Shown here: piece by piece, positions 24,541 through 34,557 of the stretch
How positions within the stretch are numbered: position 1 is the stretch's first letter
How the letters are laid out: the number at the start of each line of letters is the position of its first letter
NCBI RefSeq assembly: GCF_963855985.1
Contig: NC_087099.1
Coordinates: 92,001-156,000, forward strand
Direction of reading: 5' to 3'
DNA: 64,000 nucleotides
Source: Ostrinia nubilalis
Taxonomy: Eukaryota > Arthropoda > Insecta > Lepidoptera > Crambidae
Program-made: the position numbers and the translations under genes
Notes under the pieces: generated by a model
What the model saw: the letters and a program-made list of their open reading frames with translations, nothing else
Databases searched by the model: none
What the model was told of the DNA's origin: nothing

Positions 24541-24615
24541 TTTCTTGCGTTGTGGCCAAACTTGCGATGATAGTAGCAGTACGGCGAGTTGCTGGGCGTC
24601 TGGCTTCGGTTGCGG
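24492..24615 (-). promoter_or_regulatory. gag-pol overlap and presumed -1 frameshift zone
   Basis: Gag ends with TAG at 24492-24494 while the pol frame is open back to about 24615, giving a ~120-nt overlap in which pol lies in the -1 frame relative to gag. Candidate slip sites near the gag end are the A-rich GAAGAAAAAT (24508-24517) and GGAAAAC (24495-24501). Neither is a perfect XXXYYYZ heptamer. The frameshift itself is inferred from the frames. Confidence 0.65.
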
Positions 24616-25418
24616 CTATTCGATCGAGATGCTTGCCGATTCTGTCTCCAGTTTCGATAGGGCGAACGTCCTCGTTGGTTATTGTGCGTCACTAGTTGCG
24701 TAATGGCTTCTGTCAGCTTGTCGATTTTGTCTTCTAATGCGTTGTATCTTGAAGATGATGAGTGTGGACGGTCTATGGCGAAAACTTCTTGTTGTTGCGC
24801 AGCAGGGGGTAGATGTTCACGATGATTAATGGCTGATATCTCTCGCTGTGTGTGTAGGTCCATCATTTTATCGGCCATTAATGCAATTTCACTGAGGCTG
24901 GTGTTTTCGCTGATAGCAATGATCGAACTCACATAGGCTGGCAGTTGATTGAGCCACATTGCACGAAGCGTGACTGCAGACAGGTGATCACCGGCGAGGT
25001 TTTGCATTCTTCGTAGCAGCTGCGATGGTTTCAAATCGCCGAGCTCCATACCGGCGATGACACGTTGCACGTTTTTTTGCTCGGAATCTTCATAAACTTG
25101 CAGTAAGCGTTGTTTGATGGCGTTGTATTTGTTTTCCTCTGGCGGACGTAGCAAAATGTCGTATATTTCGTCGACGTCTTGTCGCTCCAGCTGGCCTAGT
25201 ACTAGTTCGTACATTGCTTGATCGCCTTTCTTCTGTGATTTCATTATGGCTTCGAAGTGCGCGAACCATCCTCTGAGTTTGTCTCTCCAAATTGGCGGGA
25301 TTCTGAGGCCAACCGAAACTCCAGACAGCTCTGGTTTTTCTTGCAGCACCGAGATGACAGTAGGTGGTACAGCAGGTGCAGGATCTTGTGGCAGCCGTCC
25401 CTCAGGGTTTGTGTTCAT
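24492..25418 (-). CDS. gag: Gag-like structural protein
   Basis: A 308-residue protein whose ATG lies about 25 nt after the primer-binding site, with no earlier ATG between them, so this start is natural. Residues ~30-200 form the capsid-like region typical of small gypsy Gags (W-R-D-K-L-R-G-W-F-A-H-F-E near 44-56, QLLRRMQNLAG in the middle). An Arg/Ser/Asn-rich stretch (about 245-275) precedes a single zinc knuckle C281-X2-H284-X9-C294-X3-C298, the unusual CHCC form reported for the CsRn1 clade, not the retroviral CX2CX4HX4C. It would assemble the particle and bind the element's RNA. The frame is intact and short for a Gag. It overlaps pol by about 120 nt. Confidence 0.92.
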   Translation of the reverse strand: MNTNPEGRLPQDPAPAVPPTVISVLQEKPELSGVSVGLRIPPIWRDKLRGWFAHFEAIMKSQKKGDQAMYELVLGQLERQDVDEIYDILLRPPEENKYNAIKQRLLQVYEDSEQKNVQRVIAGMELGDLKPSQLLRRMQNLAGDHLSAVTLRAMWLNQLPAYVSSIIAISENTSLSEIALMADKMMDLHTQREISAINHREHLPPAAQQQEVFAIDRPHSSSSRYNALEDKIDKLTEAITQLVTHNNQRGRSPYRNWRQNRQASRSNSRNRSQTPSNSPYCYYHRKFGHNARKCADNCTFMKKNVPEN

Positions 25419-25441
25419 TTTGATGTATGATGTGTTCGGTA

Positions 25442-25451
25442 GGGGTCACCA
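25442..25451 (-). promoter_or_regulatory. Primer-binding site, tRNA-Trp type
   Basis: One base after the 5' LTR the minus strand reads TGGTGACCCC, which matches the start of the primer site complementary to the 3' end of tRNA-Trp used by several insect gypsy elements. The match stops after ten bases (next bases TACCG). The tRNA assignment is from memory of that site. Confidence 0.75.
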
Positions 25452-25452
25452 C

Positions 25453-26053
25453 TGTTGAGAGGGGCTATGTGTGGTCAATTAAAGGCTGACTCCAAATTAC
25501 AATGAACATTTATTTTGAAAACGGACGGTCTTATATAGGAAAATATTTACAATATTAGACAAGGACAAAACATATACCTATTTCACAGATAACATCTACA
25601 AACATTTTAGGGTGAGACAATAAAACGATTATCTACAAACATTATAATAAACGGTCAGAGCGAGACAGAAGGAGAACAGTATGTCTATTTCACACTACAC
25701 AAATATAAATAAGATGGAGGGTACACAAATTATTGATACTGAATTTAGAATGAGATAGCCTGAACTTACAAATACATCTGTTTCATACGACATGGAAATA
25801 ACACTTAAAAGACGGTACACGAATATTAATTAATAAGCAAGATAGATAAGGACAGCAAGAAGTTAGTATAGGTTTGTTTCACACAACATAAATATTACAC
25901 AAAAACAAGGGTACTTCAATAAATAAATAAAAACAGATTACCGACATATTAAAATAAAAAGTTTAGTAGTAGTCTAGGGCAAAGCAGCTTTCATCGTCCA
26001 GTGCGGCGGTGCTGCCGGTATGATGCGGACGTATGTCATGTGGTGTCGCCACA
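25453..26053 (-). repeat. 5' LTR of the gypsy element
   Basis: 601 bp with the same sequence as the 3' LTR as far as I can read. It starts the element's transcription and is followed by the primer-binding site. On its outer side lies the 4-bp duplication acag (26054-26057). Confidence 0.95.
25530..25537 (-). promoter_or_regulatory. TATA box of the 5' LTR
   Basis: TATATAAG on the minus strand, about 85 nt before the end of the LTR. It is the best TATA-like site in the LTR; initiation would be expected some 25-30 nt downstream, near 25500-25507. Inferred only from motif and position. Confidence 0.5.
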
Positions 26054-29000
26054 ACAGGCACAAGCAAGGATAAAAATAAGGTAGTCAAAGTGATAAAATT
26101 ACCATACCTAACCTGACTATCCTAGTATATCCAGATAATATCGAGACGATTTTAAGACGTATTTGTGGAATGAATACGAGATGGGACATTGTTTGCCGCG
26201 TGCACTCAGAGACACTTGGCTCACGCCGGTTGACTCCTCGCCGGTTACACAAGCGATCTTAGCAATTCTGCAATTCCAATATTGGCACAGCAAACAGCTG
26301 CTACAATTGGGCGATGTTTTCTTTTAATTTCCTATTACAAATAACGAAGGGAAATGAATATACAATTTTCATCTTGTGTTTATCAATTCAAATACGAGTA
26401 GGTACCTACTGTAATTTTAAAGCGTATTAAAAAAGCTTCGATGTTCACTTTGTGTATGTCAGTGCCCTAAGAAAAGTAAGTAATTATACGTGATCATGAT
26501 CATTACCTAAATGATAAATGATCTTTTAGCTAATAAATTGATAACCAAAAGGAGTTTCAATTAGTGGTCTTTTACCAAGGCTGTTACATGCTAGAAGAAT
26601 TATTAAAATATCATGTATTATTGAAAAGTTCATCTGTCATAAGAAACAATAAAATGGGCGTTAGCTTCTGATCTAATCACGTTGGATCATTAGCTGCCTG
26701 GCCTCATCGGCCAGGTGCGCAACTAGCGTGACATGTGTGCCGACTCCGCGGGCCCGGGTCATCCGGCCGGACGGATAGGCCATTTCTCATGTTTATTCGG
26801 GACTTTCAAGAGAGGTTGGGTTATCTTTCAAGCAAATACTCACATAAAGTATGTCAGGTTTTCCGATAAAAGGGACATTCCTTATGTGAGGATGTGTGCG
26901 CAGCGCGACCGCGACAGTAAATAAATATGAGTTTCGTCAAGTATGACGTTTTCACGATACTTAAGTCACTACCATCTATTCTGAGAAAAGTCTTATTTAA
27001 TTTTTTCGTGGTTGTGGTTCAAGCATAAATATTTGGTGGGAGAAAAACATTATCATGAAAGCCTCTTTTTATTTAGTTCTGCATTTTCACTTTTTCGATG
27101 TAAGCAGTAGCGAAACTAACTTGAGAAACTGGAGTCGACTTCTACCCCGCTCACTGGTTAAGTTGTGCTTGCGTGCCGCGTGCTGCGGCAACTTCGCCCA
27201 AGTACTTACTGCCGTTGCGTGAGTCTGGCATTTGGATATTTGTTAGACTCTGTTAGGTTAATGTATAGGGTTTAGCCAACACATTTTGCTTTCTTATAAT
27301 CACTCATTTCTTATTGCTTTAATATGAGCAAGCAATATCGTAAATGGTTAAAAGTAATCGAGCTTTTTGAAGAAAGGGCAGTCAATACATAATTTCCACC
27401 ATTGTGCTTGTTTGAAATTAAAAGTCAGAGAATATTTAACATCGAATCAACCAAAGACAGATTTAGACAAAACAACGCAGTTAAATTTTGTCTGTTTTAT
27501 TAAAATGACTCGATAATCCTAAAACACAATATAAGTTAAGCGATACTCAAGAATGATTCGAGGGCTCTCCTCGACTCGATTGCGAGCTTCAGCGGTCGTA
27601 AATCCGAAATATTTCGCGCCGAGCCTGGAGACGCAATAAGCGGCCCGCGCACACCCGGCAGACCCGGCAGAAGTATCCGATGATTGTGTCGTGGGTTGGG
27701 GAAGTAATCTCGCGGGTGTGCCCTTACCACTCATTTAGTTCGGATTTGTCTGCAAATACATAAGGTGCAAATGCTCAACTTTTAATATGTTATTTGTCTT
27801 GTAGGTACTGCTACTACATGCCTACTACTCGGGACAACGACCGACCGCTTCATTTGTAACTACAATACTATTTAAACCCTACTAAATATCTTAAAAGATA
27901 CCCACACCAAGTGAAGGAGAAAAACGGAGAGTCGAAATCAAACAAATCATTTTCGTTACTTCAGCTAAACTGATAATGCGCTAAACTGTTACAACTCAAT
28001 TACACGGGGAATTTGTTTTTAAATTATGTTCTACAAGTTATAATGAAGTTATCCAGTGATTGCTGCGATTGAAAATTGCCCGCAGTTTCAAGACCAGTAA
28101 ATTGCGCGTACACTGTAATAAGCTTTTGGAATTTTTGAAATGCATCTAGATAATGGAGTGCCTTGAAGAAGCTGCGGCAGCTGTTGCTTCGTTTAAAACT
28201 TTCGACAATCGAATTTAGTTTCAAAAAAGAAAATTTTTTTTGACGTTTCATAAATTAATATAAAAATAAATAAAAAACTCTATTCTAACAAAAAATTACT
28301 TTCACAAAATCAGAGCTTACGAAATCCGCTCTTCACGTTTTCTGAGCTACTAACAAACTGTTTCATAAATGGCGGGAGCGGCTCTTGCCAGCGAGACAAA
28401 AAGCGAATAGGTTACGGTGTTGACAGATTGGAGGACAACAGGCTCCAGCGGCCGCGCCTGCGCACCACAAAAACGCGCGCTTCCAACAAAATACACGCCG
28501 CGACTTTGAAGACAAACGCTAAGCGAATCGATATGCGTCATTGCCTATAAGGCATTGTAATTTATATCTAAGCATGTTCCTTATTTCGCTTTGAAAGTGG
28601 AACCAATTTATTAAAGAAGGCTAAAGTAAGATTTACCAAGTATTAAAGTATTCTCCTTCACTAATCGTAATCGATTGACGCTTATAATAATATCATGAGA
28701 TTGGAATGGTTTCTTAAATTATTTTTTTCCCCTTTAGTATTTTAAAGGATAGCCTAAGACCCGCTCCAATATATATTGATTTTAAATTAAATTCATTTAA
28801 TTAAAATATTACTACATGTATATTTTAACCACAGCGTGAAAGTTCGTGTAAGATATCGTGTGTTTACAATCTAAGTAGTTGTCTTATTGCTAGCAGACGA
28901 GTTTTTGCCACTTGCACGATGCGGGTAGTGCGCTAGTTGCGAAGTTGCGGCGCATCTTCTTTAGACTAGCTATTGATTAGCTTTTGGTCGTAACACCAAT

Positions 29001-29423
29001 TTTCCAAAAAGGAGAGTAAAGGCACGAGAAAAAACTAAAGCAAGAAATGGAAATATAAAATAATCGTTACACAACTGAATGCCATGAACCTGATTTTTTA
29101 AGAGATAAAGATATTTTCAGAACTCGTACAACAAACGTAACGAAAGAACTGACTTGAATGAACTTTTTTCAGACCACAATAAAAATGATGCAGTGGGAAA
29201 AATCCTCTTCCATTCCTGCTAACGGAAATAAAACGTTAGTATCGCAAACGTGTGCAAAGAATCCTACACTTCACGCCTTTCGATGTGTAGAGGCAGCCCT
29301 GGCCGCATCGATCCGATGCTGTCGCGTCAACAGACCGTAGAGAAACGAAATAGAGATCAATTTCGCCCGACTTGTTTACTTTTCAAGGTGCTCGAAGGTA
29401 GGGTTGTCAGTGGATAATCCGTT
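26054..29423. other. 3.4 kb without a gene; GC-rich islands
   Basis: Islands lie at about 26195-26245, 26720-26775, 27140-27215, 27545-27725, 28370-28500, 28905-28960 and 29285-29340, in AT-rich DNA. The open frames 27519-27734 and 28350-28541 follow islands and match nothing known to me. No transposon recognised. Confidence 0.5.
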
Positions 29424-29765
29424 CAGGTCGTTAAGGTATGTTTTATTTGCATTGCATTTTTAGTATTTGAGCTATTCTACAAAACGAATGTAAATTTATT
29501 AGTCTACGTCTATTAGTTTTGACGTAATTGTTGAACAAAGATACCCCTTCCCAGCGGTTTCCATAGTAATCGGAATAGGTTGTGTGATTCTTTCAGGCAG
29601 TGCATTTTCGCATGTTGCGTGCGCTATGGAAACCGCTGGGAAGGGGTATCTTTGTTCAACAATTACGTCGAACTAATAGACGTAGACTAATAAATTTACA
29701 TTCGTTTTGTAGAATAGCTCAAATACTAAAAATGCAATGCAAATAAAACATACCTTAACGACCTG
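29424..29765. mobile_element. 342-bp foldback element with CAGGTCG ends
   Basis: Arms of about 142 bp (29424-29566 and 29624-29765) are inverted copies differing by one single-base gap plus one mismatch (near 29516-29521, TTTTG against TTCG). They surround a 57-bp loop. The outer ends read CAGGTCGTTAAGG. The flanks share GTT (29421-29423 and 29766-29768), a possible 3-bp target duplication as in PIF/Harbinger elements, but this is weak. There is no coding capacity. The near-identity of the arms suggests a young element or arm conversion. Confidence 0.8.
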
Positions 29766-29956
29766 GTTTTTCTCGTGTTGGAAAATAACTGAAAAAGAAG
29801 TGAAAAAAGTAATGTATTTTTCTAATTCAATCCATTCTCACTCCCATAAAATGTATAAAACTTGTGTCTGCTTTCTTCTTCTACTAATAGATAATTTTAT
29901 TGGCTATCGCATGATATAAAATATTTGACTATTAATGTTAAGCTACCCACGCTTTC

Positions 29957-30223
29957 CAATGACTCCATATTAAAAGAACTCGGCATCAGACAGCGCCTAT
30001 CAACCACAGTACAGTCACGCATTTTAAACTTCTTCGGCCATGTATCTCGGCGCAGTAATGACTCCATAGAGCGTCTCGTAGTGCAGGGAAAAGTTGAGGG
30101 CACCAGACCACGTGGTAGATCACCAATGAGATGGACGGACCAGATCAAGGCCGCAACTAAGTGCTCGGTTAGCGAAAGTACCCGGAAAGCTGCAGTCCGC
30201 GAGGAATGGCGCCGTATTACGAG
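29957..30223 (+). pseudogene. C-terminal remnant of a LINE protein
   Basis: About 89 codons are left, open in one frame (GIRQRLSTTVQSRILNFFGH, then an RLVVQGKVEG segment and an RGRSPMRWTDQIKA segment, ending in EEWRRI). This block follows the reverse transcriptase in many insect LINEs and still contains the conserved R-I-L-x-F-F-G-H and R-W-x-D-Q words. The frame is broken at 30224 by a hAT-type insertion; beyond 31376 it resumes for ten codons to the stop at 31405-31407. An ATG at 29925 in the same frame lies outside the element and is accidental. Confidence 0.85.
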
Positions 30224-30489
30224 TAGGGTTTCTGATTTCTCGACCTATTTTTTTTCTCGAGTTTCGAGAATTCTCGAGGCCAAAGTCTCGAGTTTTCTCG
30301 GGTCTCGAGTCTTTTAATGAAAACTGTTGAAATCGGTTGAAATTTAATAAAAACATAGGTTTTTTAATCTAATATACCCACTTTTATTGCACAACAAACA
30401 ATATTAGAATTTAGTACCACTTATTTTGGTAAGGAAAGAAATAAAAAATTAAATCTTCTTTCATAATTAATATTAACTAGCAATCATAA

Positions 30490-30621
30490 TAAACGACATC
30501 GTGAAGGTGGCGGGGAAGCGCTGGATGCAGGCCGCTACCAATCGATCAATGTGGAAAGCATTAGGGAAGGCCTATGTTCAGCAGTGGACGTCCTATGGCT
30601 GACATGATGATGATGATGATG
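30490..30621 (+). mobile_element. Truncated RTE-like LINE, 132 bp, inside the hAT element
   Basis: Flanked by the 8-bp duplication AATCATAA (30482-30489 and 30622-30629). It holds the same LINE end as 19579-19715 (GCGCTGGATGCAGGCCGC, then CAGCAGTGGACGTC), reaches a TGA stop right after TCCTATGGC, and closes in a (GAT)n tail at 30605-30621. Confidence 0.9.
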
Positions 30622-30938
30622 AATCATAACAAAAGTCATAAAGTCGCGTGTACTTTAAGGATAAATATCAATAAAAATCTGAAGCTGCAATCACTACAAT
30701 TGAATCACGTGTTTTCCAAAGAACACAAGTCCAAATAGCAAAATTACGATAAATAGTTTTTTTTATAAACAAAAAAAACTTTTATATATTTTTTTAATTT
30801 CTTAAAGATAACGACTTGAATAAACTTTACGAGGAGGTACGAGTACCTAACCTAACAGACAGTTAACAAATTTTTCAGTCTATAAATCAGTCAGAGTTAA
30901 ACATAGTTACATAATAAATACAGCATACTCGTTGGTGA

Positions 30939-31086
30939 GCGTGGGCAGGCCTCCTACTAGGTGGACCGACGATCTGGTTAAGGTCGCGGGAAGAGCCTGG
31001 ATGCGGGCAGCGCAGGACCGTTCATTGTGGAAAACCTTGGGGGAGGCCTTTGTCCAGCAGTGGACGTCATTTGGCTGAAACGACGA
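30939..31086 (+). mobile_element. Second truncated RTE-like LINE inside the hAT element
   Basis: Flanked by the duplication CGTTGGTGA (30930-30938 and 31087-31095). It contains AGGTGGACCGACGATCTGG and CAGCAGTGGACGTCATTTGG, then the stop TGA and an AACGACGA tail. It is about 148 bp and is cut at nearly the same place as its neighbour 450 bp away, but differs in sequence, so the two are separate insertions, not one duplicated copy. Confidence 0.9.
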
Positions 31087-31466
31087 CGTTGGTGAACATT
31101 ATTACTTAGTTTCGATTGAAAACATTAGGTACTTACAGATCAAATCAGTTAAAAAAGGAAAGACTAGGCCAGGCCAGTCTAAAAGCAACATTAACCTATT
31201 AAATAATTAAAAACTTACTTTTGTCTAAGAAAATAGGCTTTCAAGAATATTAAAGCTTCAAAATCGAAACTCGAGAATTCTCGAGCTCCGGTAATTTTTT
31301 TCTCGTCTCGAATGAAGCCAAATTTCTCGAGTTTTCTCGAGTTCGAGAAAGCTCGAGCAGAAACCCTAATTACGAGGAACATCACTCTGAATCGTGATTC
31401 AAGATGATGACCACGACCACTCTGACAAGAGTGTACCGACTGAGAAGAAGAAGAACCCACGCTTTC

Positions 31467-33770
31467 ACTTGTTTTTTAAAGAAGAGGTGTAAACTAAAAA
31501 TTAAAAACTTAAATCGATGTAATTTTTCGAGAAATGGGTCAGGCCCCAAATTTGAAGTATTTTCATCGATAAAATTGTCCATAGATTACGCCCTTAAAGT
31601 TTGATCACTACATGCCCGGACACACTGTATGATTAATAGATTAATATTAATGAAACACGACGACTTTTTGTTGTAATCATATTACCTACTTAAATCTGTT
31701 TATTTCTCTCCATACTGTTACAGTTCAAAACAAGTACCCGTATTTACAGAAAGCAAGACTGTGGCTGACAGCCCTAGACATAAACGCGTTTGCTTTGACG
31801 CGACTCGGCTGCAGCGTCGACGGTGTCTGTGGTGCCTGAACCGGTTTACTGCGTCCTTCGTGTAATTTTTTCAGTCGGCTTTTCAATCGCATCATGTTGA
31901 ATAGCGACAGCCCTGCGTACTCAAGTGGGGCCTGCAGTAGTTTGTCTGAGTGGGTACAGACTAGAGTTAGTGCCCGTTCCAGTTTATGAGGTTTTTCTAG
32001 ACACAATGCGCCTCCGTGCGTCGGTTAGTTAAATGCGCTGGAAATATGACGGACTTATTTAACTGAAATAAGTTTGTTACTATTGAATGATGAATTACTT
32101 ATAATTTAAAGATAACAATGATCCACTTGGTTACTAATGTCCTCAACAACATTAATTGATGATAAACTTATACCATAAAGCAACTTAATTTTGTTCTCTC
32201 CTTATAATAGTTGTTCAATTAAATAGAGCATCAAATGATAGCTATTTAAGAAGCCCTAATGAAACCCAGTGCTAAATGCCCACAACATCAGATCGCTTGA
32301 AGGTTATTAATATTATTACACTTAAATTGTTTTTTGCAAGGATGATTAGGTACTCATTGACTAAATAACTAAGTTTCCGACCGCAGGTGTAGGGTTGACA
32401 TAAAATATTTCAGGAAATATTAGATTTTGTCAAAATTCGTTTGCATCGCAGCGAGTGGAGGACGCGACTTCATTCGCGATATGTACTCGTAAGTCGTACT
32501 ACTCGCTTACTATTCGCAGCGAGTTATGCCGCTTTGTTGCGCCTGCGGGACCCACACTTCAAGTTTCATTAAACAAAAGTCATTGAGAACTTTGATACGT
32601 TGTAGTTCGTTGACGTTGTTGCGTTCACTTTATGGGCTCGCTGTGAACGTGAACCCGGATTAAAGTTTTTGCGTTTAAACAGATTTGAATGTTGAAGTTT
32701 TTAAATCTCCAAAGTTTCAGATTAAAGAAAAACAATCTCATATAAATTACTACAGTTACATTGATACATGGGAACACTTATAGTTTGGTTAGAAGTTAAA
32801 AAGCTATTAGTTAGAACAGGTATTTTAAATCATCACATTGCAAAAACATTTTGTGAGATTTTCTTAGCTGCTGCTTACCAGAATGCTTTGGATAAATTCT
32901 TGCACAAAAAGTGGAGTAAAAATTCACAAAGAAGCTTTAGCATGTCGCATCTTATGTCTCTAAAACGCGGAAAACACCGCCTAAAGAAATTACTCGCGAG
33001 GGTGTGTGGATCTATTTATTTGCAATCAGCGAGGGCAGGGAGGGGGGCTCTCTAGGGGACGGTAACTCAGTTTAGGACTTCAAGCAATTTTCTATTTGCA
33101 CTGCGCTCTTATGTAAAGCGGCGGAAGACGACTCCACTTTTGTTTTGATTCGCACACGCTGCGGGATAATTGAGTTTGCTCGCTTTTTACCGTCTAATGG
33201 TTGATTTAAAACAGTGATATAGATCTTTGAATATATTTTAGGGCCTTAATTGAAACAAACAGACATTTCTCTTTTTTTTATTTATTAATGTTATTCTTGG
33301 AAATAAATTAGCCATTTTTACTACTTTATCTACTGTAGTAGTAATATACCAATATCTAATTATCTATTAAAACTTTATAGAAGCAGTGTATAAAAATATA
33401 TTTTCAAACTATATTTCATCAGCTGCTAGTAACTGGAAAAGTTACTAGTACTGAGATTTACTCTAAGTATTCATACTACGAGTTAAAAGCACTGCTACGA
33501 AAATTCGACAGTTGAACTCAAGTTAGTTGACTACGTTGGTTGTTGTTAACTCGCAACTTTACGTAAAGATCGAAATCGTGGTTAAGTTTCAAACAACTGC
33601 CACCCAAACAACATGAAAGTGTCGTCGGACACGTCGTAGCAGCTGACACTGCTACGGCGCTACGAGCTACGTGCTACGAGCCTCCCTCGTCTCTCCGCGA
33701 TTGAACCCGCACAATCTGCAAGTGATCTTGGCACTTTACTCATATTGACTGGCACACTTTTTATTAACTT
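31467..33770. other. 2.3 kb without a gene
   Basis: GC-rich patches at about 31765-31860, 32440-32560, 32985-33060 and 33600-33720 sit in AT-rich DNA. The open frame 32768-33055 (95 codons, Lys-rich) begins in AT-rich DNA and shows no known domain; I do not call it a gene. No repeat recognised. Confidence 0.5.
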
Positions 33771-34388
33771 ACTAGCGGCCGCCCGCGACTTCGTACGCGT
33801 GGATCCCGTTTTACCCCCTTCATCTATCTTACGCGGTTTAGATTTTTCATACAATTTTTTTCCCGCTAACTCCCGTTTCCGTGAAAATTTTACAATATCC
33901 TGTTGTAACTAAGCTTTAAGTTTACTAAGGTACCTACATGCCAAATTTCAAGCGTCTATATTACGCGGTTTAGATTTTTTCATACAAATGTTTTTTCCCG
34001 CTTACTCCCGTTCCCGTGGGAATTTTGCAATATCCTGTTGTAACTAAGCTTTAAGTTTACTAAGGTACCTGCATGCCAAATTTCAAGCGGCTATCTTACG
34101 TGGTTTAGATTTTTTCATACAAATGTTTTTTCCCGCTAACTCCCGTTGCCGTGGGAATTTTGCAATATCCTGTTGTAACTAAGCTTTTAGTTTACTAAGG
34201 TACCTGCATGCTAAATTTCAAGCGTCTAACTTAAGCGGTTTAGATTTTTCATACAAAAGGATTTTCCCGCTAATTCCCATTCCCGTGGGAATTCCTAAGT
34301 ATCCTATAACCTGCCCAGGAGTATGAAGAATAATTGTACCAAGTTTCGTTAAAATCCGTCGAGTAGTTTTTGTTTCTATAAGGAACAT

Positions 34389-34437
<49 letters not shown>

Positions 34438-34557
34438 AATTTTACTGATTGCATTTTTGGCATCAGTATCGATCACTAATCACCCCCTGATAGTTATTTT
34501 GAAAATATATTTCATGTACAGAATTGACCTCTCTACAGATTTATTATAAGTATAGAT
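33771..34557 (+). repeat. Long ACTAGC-type dispersed repeat with internal tandem units
   Basis: It starts ACTAGCGGCCGCCCGCGACT and ends TTATTATAAGTATAGAT, the common boundaries of this repeat class in Lepidoptera. Inside are three and a part tandem units of 132-135 bp starting at 33823, 33955, 34090 and 34225, each with CGGTTTAGATTTTT, a TTTTTTCCCGC block and AAATTTCAAGCG at its end. The last unit runs into a CCAAGTTTCGTTAAAATCCG block and an (ACAG)n run. The class is unresolved; a short copy is at 6756-6834. Confidence 0.75.
34389..34434. repeat. (ACAG)n microsatellite
   Basis: About 46 bp of uninterrupted ACAG units inside the repeat at 33771-34557, where this family usually carries a tetranucleotide run. 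It produces Cys-Leu-Ser-Val repeats in minus-strand translation, which are artefacts. Confidence 0.95.

Larger units (their letters stand above)
20780..26053 (-). mobile_element. Complete Ty3/gypsy LTR retrotransposon, CsRn1-like
   Basis: A 5,274-bp element read on the minus strand, bounded by 601-bp LTRs with TG..CA ends and a 4-bp duplication (acag, 20776-20779 and 26054-26057). In order from its 5' end: LTR, tRNA-Trp-type primer site, gag, pol in the -1 frame, polypurine tract, LTR. There is no env frame. The CX2HX9CX3C Gag knuckle, the tRNA-Trp primer site, the 4-bp duplication and the protease-RT-RNaseH-integrase order together fit the CsRn1 clade, which includes Kabuki of the silkworm; the clade call is from memory of family traits and would need a tree. 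Both frames are open throughout and I saw no LTR difference, so the copy is young and may be active. Confidence 0.95.
30224..31368. mobile_element. hAT-type non-autonomous element, 1,145 bp
   Basis: The termini are TAGGGTTTCTG on the left and the inverted CAGAAACCCTA on the right, flanked by an exact 8-bp duplication ATTACGAG (30216-30223 and 31369-31376). An 8-bp duplication with TAGGG/CAGGG-like ends fits hAT. Both subterminal zones are full of CTCGAG/TTCTCGA words (30238-30310, 31270-31358), as expected of hAT transposase-binding repeats. There is no transposase. Two LINE scraps are inserted in its AT-rich interior. Confidence 0.85.
29957..31454 (+). mobile_element. Truncated LINE 3' end, host of a nested insertion
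   Basis: Bounded by a 12-bp target duplication, ACCCACGCTTTC (29945-29956 and 31455-31466). Without the hAT-type element inside it (30224-31368 plus one copy of its duplication) about 345 bp of LINE remain: the C-terminal coding end, a stop at 31405-31407 and a 3' end closing in AAGAAGAAGAA. The coding end resembles the tail found in RTE-like LINE proteins of insects. It belongs to a different family from the CAGCAGTGGACGTC copies. Confidence 0.88.

Noticed and set aside
29925..30317. A 130-codon open frame taken as one gene
   Set aside because: Codons from 29957 to 30223 are the LINE end; the ATG lies in the flank and the part after 30223 is the hAT terminus read through by chance.
34218..34476. 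Proteins with Cys-Leu-Ser-Val repeats
   Set aside because: They are translations of the (ACAG)n run inside a dispersed repeat.
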